In this document: piece after piece, positions 21,702 to 32,849 of the stretch | How the letters are laid out: every line of letters begins with the position of its first letter | How positions within the stretch are numbered: the first letter of the stretch is position 1 | DNA from: Bolinopsis microptera | Taxonomy: Eukaryota > Ctenophora > Tentaculata > Lobata > Bolinopsidae | Direction: 5' to 3' | DNA length: 64,000 nt | Assembly: GCF_026151205.1 (NCBI RefSeq) | Contig: NC_087073.1 | Coordinates: 13,349,837 to 13,413,836, forward strand | Notes under the pieces: model-generated | What the model was told of the DNA's origin: nothing | Seen by the model: the letters and a program-made list of their open reading frames with translations, nothing else | The model's database searches: none | Position numbers and translations under genes: made by a program

Positions 21702-22093
21702 ATCTTCTGAAATACCTTCCTGCGTACTATATAATAATTAGGTTATAATAACATAGCAATTCATCGGACCAGGAAGAAAAACAATTAACATTTTATGAGA
21801 GTTCGACTATTTAAGAATGATAGATTGATTAAAACTTCAAAGTTACGTTGTAAAATGTAAGGTTGAAAATAAATGTCAGGAACTATGCGGGAAGGTGGTG
21901 CACGTGAGAGCAGTTCTGGGATTTGATTGGTCACAGCCACTTTTAAAATATACTTGCATCATCTCCCCGCTATTACCCACTTTGATCAATTTGTACAAAA
22001 TCACAATAATTCAATAAATTACCATCCCAGATAACACATTCGTCAACATCGATAAAAATCAAAATGGGATAAAAATCAATTGCTAAAACATCC

Positions 22094-23003
22094 TCAACAG
22101 TTCCGTATGATATGATCCAATTTCTGTTCGAACAATCTTAACCTATCTTCAAAGCCTCCTCCACCTGAACTCGACAAGGATTCAAGTTCAGACATCATAT
22201 CATTCGTCCCGAAACTAACATTTCCAGTGCCGTTTTTACGACAAGACGATGATTCGCCCGACTGATTGCAGCACCCATTACTGGAGGAACCACCACCACA
22301 ACACCCTGACTCCGGAGGGTTGAGGGACGATTGGTGGTCTGAAGATGATGTTGGGATGTCGGTGGTAGCGTAGTAGGTTTTAGTTATCGTGATCCCATGG
22401 GCTTGAGACACGCTCGTTCGTTCTTCACCGAACTAAAGGGGTCGTATTTTTATACTCAGATAGTTGATTAATTGGGTAATTTGGATTGAAAGTCGTGTAG
22501 CATATATTTTGCTAGACTTGATAACATGATAACTTTAAATTAATTAATTGTAATGTAACCTGAGAGAAGTATCTGTTTTGTTCATCGAAACTCTCCTTCA
22601 GCTCTTCTAACAGCAGTTTCAGTTGGCCTGCTTTATTCGGGTAAACATGTATCATAGCAGTCATCTTGCCCTCCATCGACCCCCAGCTGGTACCTAATCC
22701 AGCACCGTTCTTGAAACCTCTGTCGAAACCTATCTGGGTACCTAGGAGAGGAGATTTATAAACTTTAAAACTATTAAAACCAGTTTAGTACGGAGAAGGT
22801 AGAAGAGACTAAAGCTGTTCACTGTCAACAGATTGTATCAGAAAGCAATAATGGTATTTCTAACACAACGTACCTTCCTCTTTACCAGCAAGAAACCCAT
22901 CGCTGTATCCTTGTTTGGAGATATTGGACTCCATCCGATCCATCTCTACATCCATATTCCGGTGGATTGTCTCTCCTGGATCTCCCTCTAAAAAGTCTGC
23001 CAT
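22094..23003 (-). CDS. YAE1: YAE1 homologue, cytosolic Fe-S cluster adaptor
   Basis: Three exons: 22874-23003, 22560-22741 and 22094-22432, 216 residues. The diagnostic deca-GX3 stretch (glycine every fourth residue) runs from GYSDGFLAGKEEG across the exon junction to GFDRGFKNGAGLG at about residues 33-61, as in YAE1 and LTO1. Family role: YAE1 with LTO1 links the cytosolic Fe-S targeting complex to the ABC protein ABCE1/Rli1, needed for ribosome recycling. Length (human about 226) and the long variable C-terminal part favour YAE1 over the shorter LTO1. The C-terminal half here is Ser/Gly/Cys-rich, including SGCCGGGSSSNGCC, which is not a feature I know from other YAE1 proteins. Confidence 0.85.
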
Positions 23004-23271
23004 CAGCTAAAATATGGTTGTTCATTAGAGGGTGTGACAAGGACTTGTACTGTTTTCAGTTAAATCTACAAGTAAAATTTGTGTGGAAATGATTCATAAA
23101 CTAACGTAAAGTCGACGATCATATGTTAAAAAGTAAAAAAACACTAGATTGTTAAAAACATAAATTAAAAAACAAATTATAAAACAATATAAAACATAGA
23201 CCGTCATCATGGTTTACATAAATTTGTCGCCATAAACCATAAAGTCATCGGCAATATACCCAAAAATCTTC

Positions 23272-25668
23272 TCATTCTGTAACATAAAATGTGGACCAAG
23301 GGCCACAAACAACATCAGACACCCCGCTAGCTAACAAAGCCTGATGACATAAGTTATTGTCCAAGAATAGGTTCTCACTATCACTGTCAGGGTTACATTG
23401 ACCGTACTTGTTGAATCCACAGACGTATAATTTATCTCCTGTGAAAACCCAACGTTAAACTTTTAAGCAAGCTTTAGATAGAACATTACATACTTTACTT
23501 CATTTAACATGATCCTTTATCCTTCTCAATACACACTCAAGTCCAGGATTCAATTCATTGTTAGTTTCAGCTTAGACTACCAAAGTGCATACTAACTTCT
23601 TACTGTCCATACTGGTACCTGAGTCGAGGAATGCCGAATGGCTCCTCCCACAAGAAACCTTTCTTATTTCCGTGTCTTCTTCAAAGAGAGCCACTGGTTC
23701 ACTTTCCATAGTCTTATCTGAGGGAAAATATCAATAATCAAGCCCTCATATTGTCCTTACTCGAAGCTTTACAAAAATCTCACGCTTGAACAAATACACA
23801 GTTACAGAGATCGCTAATCGACCAGCATGCAGACAGAAGACCACAACTGATCGATTTTAACCTCGTAGCAGCAACGCCGCTAGAACGTATCGGCAAAGTA
23901 AAAAGCGTGGGAAAACTGCGCACACGCAAATAGCCACTGCGCGTTACGTTAGAAATTATAGTAGACCCTTTTAAAGTATTACCTGCAGGTAGTCCCAATT
24001 GCCCCTTGCTGTTCCAGCCCCAAGCATAAACCGCGTCAAACTCTGCGATAATAATTCAGATCATTTAAAAGAATTGAATAGTACATTATGGCTGAGTTCA
24101 GTTACGCAAAACCTGTCTGCATTTTAATAAAAAATTATTGTGAAGAATTTGAACCCAAAATTATGCGATTAAGCTGATTTAAGCACTCAACAGTTTCATT
24201 TTCAGAGTACGGACTACGGAGTACGCTATATCAAGTGTGCATTTTACCTGAAACTGCTAGAGAGTGCCAATATCCAGCAGCAATCCCCCTTATTTGCAAG
24301 CCACCCAAATAATCAACTGGTGTTGGCTCTTTAACTGTCTCTATGTGACCTTGACCCAATTGTCCGTGGCTGCATAATAGGATAGATTAAATTTTCAACA
24401 AATTCGTTTAATAAACGGAACTTCAGCAATATCAATGTTTCCTCGAAAATATAATACACTTTGATGAGAAAATAAAATGAAGACAACTAGACAAGGTCTC
24501 CTTACTTGTTGATGCCCCAGGACCAGACGATACCACAGTGACCGAGTGCTAGAGTAAACTGAGCTCCTAGCGCAAGCGCTGTAACTCTCAGAGGCAGAGG
24601 ATACTCAAGTCTGTACTCTGAAAGGTGATTCAATTTAAAAAAAGAGGTTTTAATAATTTTAATTGCGTAAGGAAGAAAGTATTTTTCAGAAAGTATTCAA
24701 AATAAAACACAAAAGCGTTTCAAGATATGACATCAACTAGTATTTGAGGCAAGTAGACAATGTATAATCGCACCTACAGGTTGTTTATAAGGCTCCATCT
24801 CCCCGACCATCCCCACACTGTCTCCCCACACTACCCTCCTACAGGTCGCAGCAACACATCGCTCCTCACAACTAGCACTTCTAACCAGCGCCGCGTGGGA
24901 AGTAGCACTACCGTCCCAGGAAACTGTGTGGTCCGAGTACACTACTGTGTTATCTCCAGCAGTCAGAACTTCAGTACTTCGAGGTGAGATGGCGTAACCT
25001 GATCATAGCAGAGTGGAATAATTATTAAATACAAGTAGAGTGGCCAGCAGTTATCTATCTACTTGTGAAATCTCAGTGTTTTAGTAAAGTAATCCTTTCA
25101 TACATTTTGTGTCGTTTTGAATATTATTCACGAAGCTAAATGCATGTTATCGATCGTTACACGTCGTATACATAAAACTTACATGTTTCTCAAACATGTG
25201 ACTGTCAAGGAGCGGCTAAGATAACAAAAACAATCACCGCTAATACAGACGATAGCAAATTCACTGTGTTTGAAAACAAACAGTGTAACATGTTCACTCA
25301 ACAAGAGAAATAGTTCAACTCTATTAAAGATTTTCATCTACAGATATTTCTTCAAGTAATCTTACAATCACTAATTATCATAATCACCGTAATACGTTAA
25401 AAATAATATATTAAACAATCACTTGTCAAGCAAGAAGTATCTAGACAAGTAGAGACGTACCAAAGGTTGTTACTCCTGATTTGTTTCTGATGTAGACACC
25501 GCCCCAAACAGTCATCACCTTGTAACCGGATTCTAGATCAGTAACCAGTTTTAGTGCGTTGTTATTTGCAACACCTTCTCCAACAGTAGCAGCATTGCTT
25601 GTTTCAGTGCTTGTTTCAGTGCTTGTGGCAGCTGTTCTTGTGATGAAGCCGCATCCGTAAAGTTTCAT
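23272..25668 (-). CDS. RCCD1: RCC1-repeat protein, RCCD1-like
   Basis: Seven exons: 25461-25668, 24774-24998, 24506-24617, 24248-24369, 23983-24042, 23619-23717 and 23272-23438; total 993 bp, 330 residues. RCC1 blades are clear: VWSWGINNHGQLGQGH, AAGYWHSLAVS, VYAWGWNSKGQLGLP, CGRSHSAFL and LYVCGFNKYGQC. The protein starts MKLYGCGF and ends VVCGPWSTFYVTE, matching the start and end of vertebrate RCCD1, whose last blade reads CGPWNT. Vertebrate RCCD1 partners the JmjC protein KDM8 in chromatin control. The exon 2 donor (G|GTGCGA) was chosen because the stronger GTAGGT four bases earlier would break frame. It ends 268 bp upstream of the YAE1 start codon on the same strand. Confidence 0.85.
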
Positions 25669-26252
25669 ACCATTCTTTATCTTTTTAGCCTAGATTTTAA
25701 GCTTTGTGAAGGGCCTCACGATAATGTGTACTGTAATTTTGATTTATTTAAAATTTTGAGAATTTCATTTATAGCTCTGAGGGCGTCGTACGCTTACTCA
25801 TAAATTACATTTTAAATCTTATGTAAACCATTTTTCATGTAAGAGAAATTGCAGCCAGTAATAATTAATGAATAAAAGGCAAGATAATTCAGAAAAGAAA
25901 TTGGAATAATCAAGTTATAATAGTCAACAATTTAACATTTAACAGGGTCAAAATAAAATTTACTAATTTAATATTTCGATCACACACACACATAAATGAT
26001 GGTAAACAATGGGCTGGTTATTTAGCATTAAAAATCCCGCACAATCAACAGTTAGTCTGACAAAAGCATCAAAATCATGCTCATCAATATTTTATATCAC
26101 ATAAAATACCTACCCTTTTATACACATAAAACAGAGGATATATAAATTGGTAGCCAGGGAAAACAAGAATTGTCTGTGCTGCTGATATCAAAAAAGGATA
26201 ATCGTCACATCTACAATTTAGCCAGTAACATTAATTTCTAACTAAAGTTAGT

Positions 26253-28700
26253 TTATCTTCTCCAATATTGAGCCCACTTGTGCACGTTTTCCCATAACGC
26301 TGAGAACAGGGCGGTGATGCTCTCATCTATAATCTGTTGGAACAGTTGAACTGCTTCCTCCTCCGATAAATCAAGACCGAACTTGTCCTGAACTTTCCGC
26401 ACCGCACTGTCCGGATCAATGGAGATATCAGGGATATTTGCACGCAACATCAGTGAGAAGAGGTTGATGATAAGGCTGGCTGAGCGGCGTAGGATGAGGA
26501 AGGCGTTGTAACAGTGCTCACGGAAACTAGCGTACTCAGCAGAGTTCAACCCTCCCATAACTTCCACCATCTCTTTAGAGAGCTTCATGGGAGGTGGGAA
26601 GGGTTTGGGGTCCCTGCCGAGGATGTACCCAAAGTCAATGTGAAGAAGATGACCATGTTTGGTGAGCATCAAGTTATCCAGATGTCTGTCTCCGACTCCG
26701 AGTAAGTACGTGATAACACAATATCCTGCACAACTCCTGATGTAAGTATCCATTATATCAGGTTCTACTGTCTTACCATCGTGAGACTGCTTCATGAAGA
26801 AGTTCAGGATAGTCCCGTCTTGTTGGAGAACCTGAGCCACTGCCTTGCTGTCTACAAACTGGAGGAATCCGTGAGCAGGTCCGGTAGCAAGAGCTCTGTA
26901 AGGTTTCAGCTTCAGGTTCAGATTCTCTTTACACAATAGTTTATCCATCAGCTCGATCACCTGGAGGATCAACTGGTCTTGTCTCAAATCGTCTCCGTTC
27001 TTAAAAATTGTCACATATTCTCCCCCGTCGACCGTCTTAAAGGTCAATCTTGCTGGCATGAGAGAACTTTTAAAGAGGGTGGCCTTCTCAGGTATAATAC
27101 CACAGATTCTAATAGTTGGGTCAAGTGGAAGAGGAAAATCAGTCTCAAACTTCTCCAACCCACTGTCTTTAAGTGCCAGCTTCAGAAGTTCTATCTTCTG
27201 GGGCCGAGTTCCCTTACCAAGCGAGTTAAGGATCTTCCTTATTGTCCCAATCAGATCGGTTTGTTTCCTAAGTACCTTCCTTTGCAGTTCACCCTTCTCC
27301 CCTCGTCTTTTCAACTCATTTCCGTACCCGTTGAGAATTCCTCGGTAGAGAGCTGATGCTTCTTTGTCAGTATCATCCTCACATTCCACGACTAAATACC
27401 AGTAAAAATAGTTTCCAAAGAAGCTATTGTGACATGCCCGTGAGATTAGAAACGCTCCTAGAGGAGATATCCCCTCCTTCTTAGTGTCGTCACTGTTCTC
27501 AAACTTTAGAGCTTGTACAAGCTGGAGAAGATAGAGCCTCAAGTCGTCATCGTTAGCCGCTTCTAGACGTTTTACAGCATACAGTCGCACAAAACTGTGT
27601 GTGAATTGAGCTGAGAGTAGACCCAGTGCGTCCTCCACATCAATAAACTCCCACAATTCCACCAACTCCATCGCAACTGTCACCTCCTGCTCATCGTCCC
27701 AATCAATACACTTCAAGAACTTTGGCAGTGCTTTCTTGAATCTCGCCAAATAGTACCTATACGTCCAGATCAAGTCTTGCTCGTCTGATGTTAGTGACCT
27801 ATTAGTTGGATAATCAATTATCGTGCTCAGACTCTGTTTGGTGTGGGGGTTCGGTTTCAAGTTCTTAGCTTCAGGTCCATACCTCAGAGACCGGGACAGT
27901 TTGTGCTGTTTCTGTTCAACCAGCGACTCCATGAGCAGCTCAGGATCGTGAATATGACAGATGTCGTTACCAGAAGTGCTGACTTGTTCCTCTTCTTCGT
28001 GATACACCACAGACAGCATCATGTCTTTACACACTGCAGGTGGGAACTCAAGAGAGAGGTGGTACGCTGAGTTCTGCTGTTTGGACCGCTCGTTAACATG
28101 CTCCACTTCACGGAAGGTAAGTCTGTCTAACCAGTCTACTTTCTCTATCTCCCCACTGTGGTGCTGCTTGACGAGCCGCGCTAACTCCGTCATCTCGTCC
28201 CTCACTGTTAACTCTTCCTCACTCTGTTGAACCAGCTCATTAGGATCTGACAGTCCAGTGTGTAGTCTGATATCAATCAGACCACACTGGAGGATACCCT
28301 CGGTGTTGTAAACAGGTACAGCAGCTCCTCCTACAACTACATCACTACTGGAGCTCACTACCTCCCTCACTTCACAGATCAGCTGAGCATCACGTGGTAG
28401 GTCACATATTCTTATTGGCACTGACAACCGCTCGTTCCATTGCCACCTGGAGGTAAAGGGCCGGTAGGAGGTGGAAACAGGAAGTGTCAGCACTGCTCCG
28501 TCGTGCCAGATATAGCAGGAAAACTTGAGGTCAGCGTAGGGTTGTTGGAAGTCTCCGCGGTACAAGTCTTCGGTAACTTGGGGGACCTGTGGAAGAGGCG
28601 GCTTACCGTCCAGACCTCCAACTTTGACATTGAGCTGAGTTTTAACGTCGTGTGAAGTGACGTAGTTGAATGAAGTTAGACGAGGCACGGTCATTACCAT
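26253..28700 (-). CDS. PIK3C3: Class III phosphatidylinositol 3-kinase (VPS34)
   Basis: A single uninterrupted 815-codon exon. Domains in order: C2-like N-terminal region (SYRPFTSRWQWNERL around residue 80), helical PIK accessory domain (VDWLDRLTF, then YAVKRLEAANDDDLRLYLLQ), and lipid-kinase domain from about residue 540. It has the GDDLRQDQLILQ segment, catalytic loop GVGDRHLDN at about 668-676, activation-segment DFG at about 689 and the amphipathic C-terminal helix ending WAQYWRR. It makes PI3P on endosomes and autophagosomes with VPS15 and Beclin-1. Human VPS34 is 887 residues; most of the difference is a disordered Ser-rich insert in the helical region that is absent here. Complete lack of introns is odd among intron-rich neighbours. 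Confidence 0.97.
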   Translation of the reverse strand: MVMTVPRLTSFNYVTSHDVKTQLNVKVGGLDGKPPLPQVPQVTEDLYRGDFQQPYADLKFSCYIWHDGAVLTLPVSTSYRPFTSRWQWNERLSVPIRICDLPRDAQLICEVREVVSSSSDVVVGGAAVPVYNTEGILQCGLIDIRLHTGLSDPNELVQQSEEELTVRDEMTELARLVKQHHSGEIEKVDWLDRLTFREVEHVNERSKQQNSAYHLSLEFPPAVCKDMMLSVVYHEEEEQVSTSGNDICHIHDPELLMESLVEQKQHKLSRSLRYGPEAKNLKPNPHTKQSLSTIIDYPTNRSLTSDEQDLIWTYRYYLARFKKALPKFLKCIDWDDEQEVTVAMELVELWEFIDVEDALGLLSAQFTHSFVRLYAVKRLEAANDDDLRLYLLQLVQALKFENSDDTKKEGISPLGAFLISRACHNSFFGNYFYWYLVVECEDDTDKEASALYRGILNGYGNELKRRGEKGELQRKVLRKQTDLIGTIRKILNSLGKGTRPQKIELLKLALKDSGLEKFETDFPLPLDPTIRICGIIPEKATLFKSSLMPARLTFKTVDGGEYVTIFKNGDDLRQDQLILQVIELMDKLLCKENLNLKLKPYRALATGPAHGFLQFVDSKAVAQVLQQDGTILNFFMKQSHDGKTVEPDIMDTYIRSCAGYCVITYLLGVGDRHLDNLMLTKHGHLLHIDFGYILGRDPKPFPPPMKLSKEMVEVMGGLNSAEYASFREHCYNAFLILRRSASLIINLFSLMLRANIPDISIDPDSAVRKVQDKFGLDLSEEEAVQLFQQIIDESITALFSALWENVHKWAQYWRR

Positions 28701-29428
28701 GTTTTAAATTGGAGGGTAAGTGTTTCTCCTTCTTGAGTGTTTTCAGGTGTAATACATCATTTAGACTTGTTAGGGTAGCTAGAAATCAGATGAGGGTTAG
28801 CTTTTGACACAATGGTAAAAAATAAAAATGCAAAAGAATTGGTTTAATTCATGACAAATCAAAATTAAGGCTTAACAAGAAATCGATGAAGTCAATTTAG
28901 TCGTGAACTGTTTACTTTACAGTTTCTATTTCAGGATTAAATTTCACAATTTAAATAAACAAACAGATTATCGAAAATACCATATTTGAGTATCTAGAAA
29001 TAATTTTGCTACAAAAAATCTTTCGATAAATTATCATAATTCATAACCAAACAAAACATGACTATGATCAATTCAAATTCTTATAACATTTCAATCAAAC
29101 AAAATTCTTATTTACGCAAAATAAACTTATGAGTCAAAACATAAATCATCAATATTTAATAAATTAGTAATCATTTTACATCAGTTGGGCACACCCGGAT
29201 GTGTTGTGCTTCTTGTTAGATGGTTAATAAGTTAATAATAATAAGTTACTTACTCTGTTCTTTAAAAATTAAGGAAGCATTATATAAATTGTTTTAACGA
29301 ATCCCGCTAGTAAAACCAATAAGTTGATAAACTTTAAAAATCCATTCGCTCATCAATGTTAAACAAAAGTCAGTAATTCAGGTGAACTTTAATTCTTAAG
29401 TCCTGTAGCTAATCAACCCATGCAACTA
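28701..29428. other. Intergenic region between VPS34 and SUMF1
   Basis: AT-rich sequence holding the VPS34 promoter side. No open frame or repeat recognised. Confidence 0.4.
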
Positions 29429-29430
29429 AA

Positions 29431-29527
29431 ACACCCTCCCCCTCCCCCTCCCCCTCCCCCTCCCCCTCCCCCTCCCCCTACCCCTCCCCCTCCCCCTCCC
29501 CCTCCCCCTCCCCCTCCCCCTCCCCCT
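29431..29527. repeat. (CCCCCT)n array in the SUMF1 3' UTR
   Basis: About 16 units of a six-base repeat with one T-to-A variant near 29479. SUMF1 is read from the other strand, so its mRNA carries runs of GGGGGA starting about 21 bases after the stop codon, a strong guanine-quadruplex candidate. The proline-rich open frame through it on the plus strand is an artefact. Confidence 0.95.
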
Positions 29528-29547
29528 GATCTCACACAATGTACAGC

Positions 29548-32409
29548 TCACACTGACTTCACGCACCTAAACCCAACATTAAGACCCGTAGTATCAGCAC
29601 TTGTTTTAGTCCGGGCAGGGCACCTGTATCTATAACAATACTGCTTAGTGCACATGAAGGAGCCCCCTTTTTTAACCTTCTCCTGCCCTGTGGGAGGCGG
29701 TGCACCGTCAGGGGAGTGGTGAGTAGTCCACCAGTCCTCTACCCACTCCCACACATTCCCTATCAGATCGTGCACTTCGTAGTTGTTACCAGGGTAGGAG
29801 CCCACTGGGGCGGTGGTTTTGTAGCCGTCTTCTAGTGTGTTCTCTTTTGGGAACTTTCCCTGGGATGGTTGTAATGTTTTACGATTGTTACATCGATAAT
29901 AATCATGTCGGGGTTCAATCCACGATCAATTCCTGCATCGGAACAAGGAGAAGAAGTGTCTAACATACAAACAATGAGGACAAAACCAGATCTGGTCCAT
30001 TCCTTAATCCCGGTACATTAAATAGGGCGTGGCAGTGTAATTCCGAAGGCTTAACAAAAACCAAGCAAATAAGCAAGATAGAAACGAACCTGCCAGATGT
30101 TAGCTTGGTGAGCTTCTCCAACTGTTTCATCATCTCCCCACGGATACAAGCTATCATCCTTCCCTCCTTGACACGCTTTCTCAAACTCTGCTTCCGTTGG
30201 TAATCTCTTACCTACAAAACAGATTACTCACTAACTAACAAAAAAAATAACAGCAACTGATTTAAATTAACAAATATAAGCAGACTAGCCAAAACGAAAG
30301 CAACATCAGCACGTCGTTCTATAATTCCATCCAGTTTAAATTCCACACTCAAATATTTCAGCTGCTCCAATCAGTCCAATGCGGTGTACATACCTGCCCA
30401 GGAACAATAAGCTTTAGCATCATTCCATGACACGTGCACTACAGGGTGATGCATCCTGTCAGTGATATCAGTGTCAATCCCCTCAGGATGGTCCCAGGAG
30501 GCTCCCCGCACTGGCAGCCACCAGGGTGCTGCTTGTACCACGTTCTGTACCTTAGCGTCCTCCTCAGCACTCAACAAACCCTCTAAAACAAACGAGTCGC
30601 CGAACCTCTGAGCGTCTGTCACGTGATTCGTTTGTTTGATAAACTCGGAGAATTGAAAGTTGGTTACTTCGTGTTGGTCTATGTAGTAGTCAGGTAGGTT
30701 GACGTTTCGAGCTGGGCTCTCTGCGTCCATGTATAGAATAGGTGAGTCAGTTCCCATCTTGAATACTCCCCCTGTAATGTTTGGACAATGTAACAGATGA
30801 TGTTATCTTTAAACTGTTTATTCATATTTAGAGTTTTCTTAATTGTTGTCGAGGTATAGTAATGAACAGCAGAATTTCACGGCGAGAAAACGAAAGAAAA
30901 TAAAAATAGCTAACCTGATATGAGCACCATATTATCAGTACTTGATTGACTCTCTGTATCTTCTACAAGTGGCTTTGTATTCTCCCCTGACAACACGTTC
31001 AATTAAGTGACAGTTTAACTTTAACGAAAGGCTTTTGATACATAATTCACGAAAAGGGGGAAATCGGAGCTCCGAAAAATCTATTGTTTCCAAAACAATC
31101 GTATAAGAGAGAAAATTAGTAAATGTTGTAGACTGTTCAATTTCTAAATGATACAGTATTCCAGCCTAATACCCCACCTATCTTTTCAACAACATGAATA
31201 AAGTAGCTAGGAATGTATTCGTCTTCTACATCAGTTTTATAATCACGTAACAAAGTATGCCTGGCATCATCCCCAAAAACGCTCTTCAGCAGTGCAACAA
31301 ACTGTTCCTTCTTATGAGGATAATAAGATAAGCTGAATCTGCTAATGGGGATCTGAGTCCCATCTTGTTTGGTCCTAATCTCATCATCAGACCCATCAGA
31401 GTACCCGGTAATGTCTATCTCATACTCTAGTGTTATCTGATTACAAACCCCGTCTTTAGTGCCTAGTTTAGTGGTTATCTTGTGGATCCTGTCACCTCCC
31501 TGATAGTACAGCCTGGACGCAGTGTTAGGTATAGTACCATGTTCTAGGATATAATCATAGTTCCGGTGGTCTGTAACAAGGACACCTCCAGGTCGGAGCA
31601 GCTTGTGAAAGTTAGATATAGCTCGCTTGTGGTCAGCTTGGTCTCCGGCAGGATCAGGGAGGTGAGCGAAAGAGTTTCCAATACAGATAACAGCATCGTA
31701 CCCTCCAGGAGGGTGAGTAACACTGCTCTCCACTAGATCCAACCAATCACCTCGTCCTATTTCCCACTCCTTGAACCCTGGCTCATCAGCTCTCCTCTCC
31801 TGCTCTCTGCGAGCCTCAGCTAACATCTCCTCACTGAGATCAACAGATGTAACCTTAAACCCAGACTGGAGGAGTAAGATACTGTCCACACCAGTCCCTG
31901 CAGCTGCGTCCAGCACTGTTTTAACATTGTGTTTGTGAAGGAGGTCTATCAGTAAGGGTCCGTACTCAGCTGTTCTTTTGTTGCCTCCCCCCATGTACAA
32001 GCTCCACACTTTAGCTGCTTTACCGTCACTGTATTGGTCTGATGCTCTTCTCTTGTACCAACAAACCAGGGATCTCCTAAACTATTTTGCTCCACACTGT
32101 ACCAACGTGAACCAAACTTCATCACTCAAACAGTTCCAAATTGAATAATGAATGGTCATTGGTCAATATAAATGATACCATCTCAAAAAGAGTTCAACCT
32201 GACTCACCTGGAATACTACTAGTCTGACTAGTATCTCGCTTCAGAGAACCACACCCACAGTCCCCAGCTGAGTCTCCAGAGGTCTCCGCTGTCCCTGAGT
32301 CTCCAGGGGAGGGTGCAGAGCAACTCTCCTGTTCAGGGTCTGTATACAAGTTACTGGACGAACTTGATAGTAAGATACAGAGGAGGAGAGGGAAGAGGGG
32401 TAACGTCAT
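29548..32409 (-). CDS. SUMF1: Formylglycine-generating enzyme (sulfatase-modifying factor 1)
   Basis: Five exons: 32208-32409, 30915-30986, 30394-30771, 30090-30211 and 29548-29859; 361 residues in frame (human 374). The N-terminus is a signal peptide ([17 protein letters not shown]) followed by the CGCG motif known from SUMF1. Core motifs: [73 protein letters not shown] and [16 protein letters not shown]. The last keeps the catalytic C-x4-C pair, which SUMF2 lacks. Function: in the ER lumen it oxidises the active-site cysteine of sulfatases to formylglycine. Intron 1 (30987-32207) contains the GNMT gene on the same strand. The 5' end is 440 bp from the end of RFC3. Confidence 0.95.
31137..32076 (-). 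CDS. GNMT: Glycine N-methyltransferase, nested in SUMF1 intron 1
   Basis: One long coding exon. The methyltransferase motif I is [12 protein letters not shown], followed by [39 protein letters not shown] and [12 protein letters not shown], each with a direct GNMT counterpart. Homology continues upstream of the first internal [21 protein letters not shown] lines up with the conserved GNMT N-terminal region. The frame stays open to 32081, where a stop occurs; a TTTAG acceptor at 32077 would start an exon with RSL, as in other GNMTs, so a short first exon probably lies upstream. GNMT uses S-adenosylmethionine to methylate glycine to sarcosine and buffers the methylation potential of the cell. 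About 24 extra C-terminal residues are present. Confidence 0.9.
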
Positions 32410-32849
32410 TTAGCTACGAGGGGTAACTTAATGATCAATAATTATTGTTGGTTTATAAACAATAACAAATTGTAATATTTACTGAATTTTGTCCACAAAG
32501 GAACTAATATTGTACTGGTTAGAGTCTCATTTGGAATGTTATTGTATTGCAGTTAATGCACAGATTTCAATCCGATTTTGTGCTGAGCTAAAAATTTGAA
32601 TTTGTCTAGTATATTTTAAAAACGTAAATGATACTCAGCGACTTAATAGTCCATAGCAATAAATAGGTACATGTCACATATTAAGATTTTATATTATAAT
32701 AAGAATAATTTCCATTGAAAAAATTCTTGTATTTAACAAGATTATAAGATTCAAAATGAAATTTAAAAACAGTGAATGTCAGAATAAAAATTTGGACTAC
32801 ACAAGTCACGTCCTAAATTTTGTTAGTCGGTATACAACCAGACAGCTCA

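Noticed and set aside
26514-28655. Several plus-strand frames of 60-125 codons
   Set aside because: All are antisense shadows of the VPS34 exon and show no independent similarity.
29420-29635. Poly-proline open frame on the plus strand
   Set aside because: It is the C-rich strand of the SUMF1 3' UTR repeat, then antisense to SUMF1 coding sequence.
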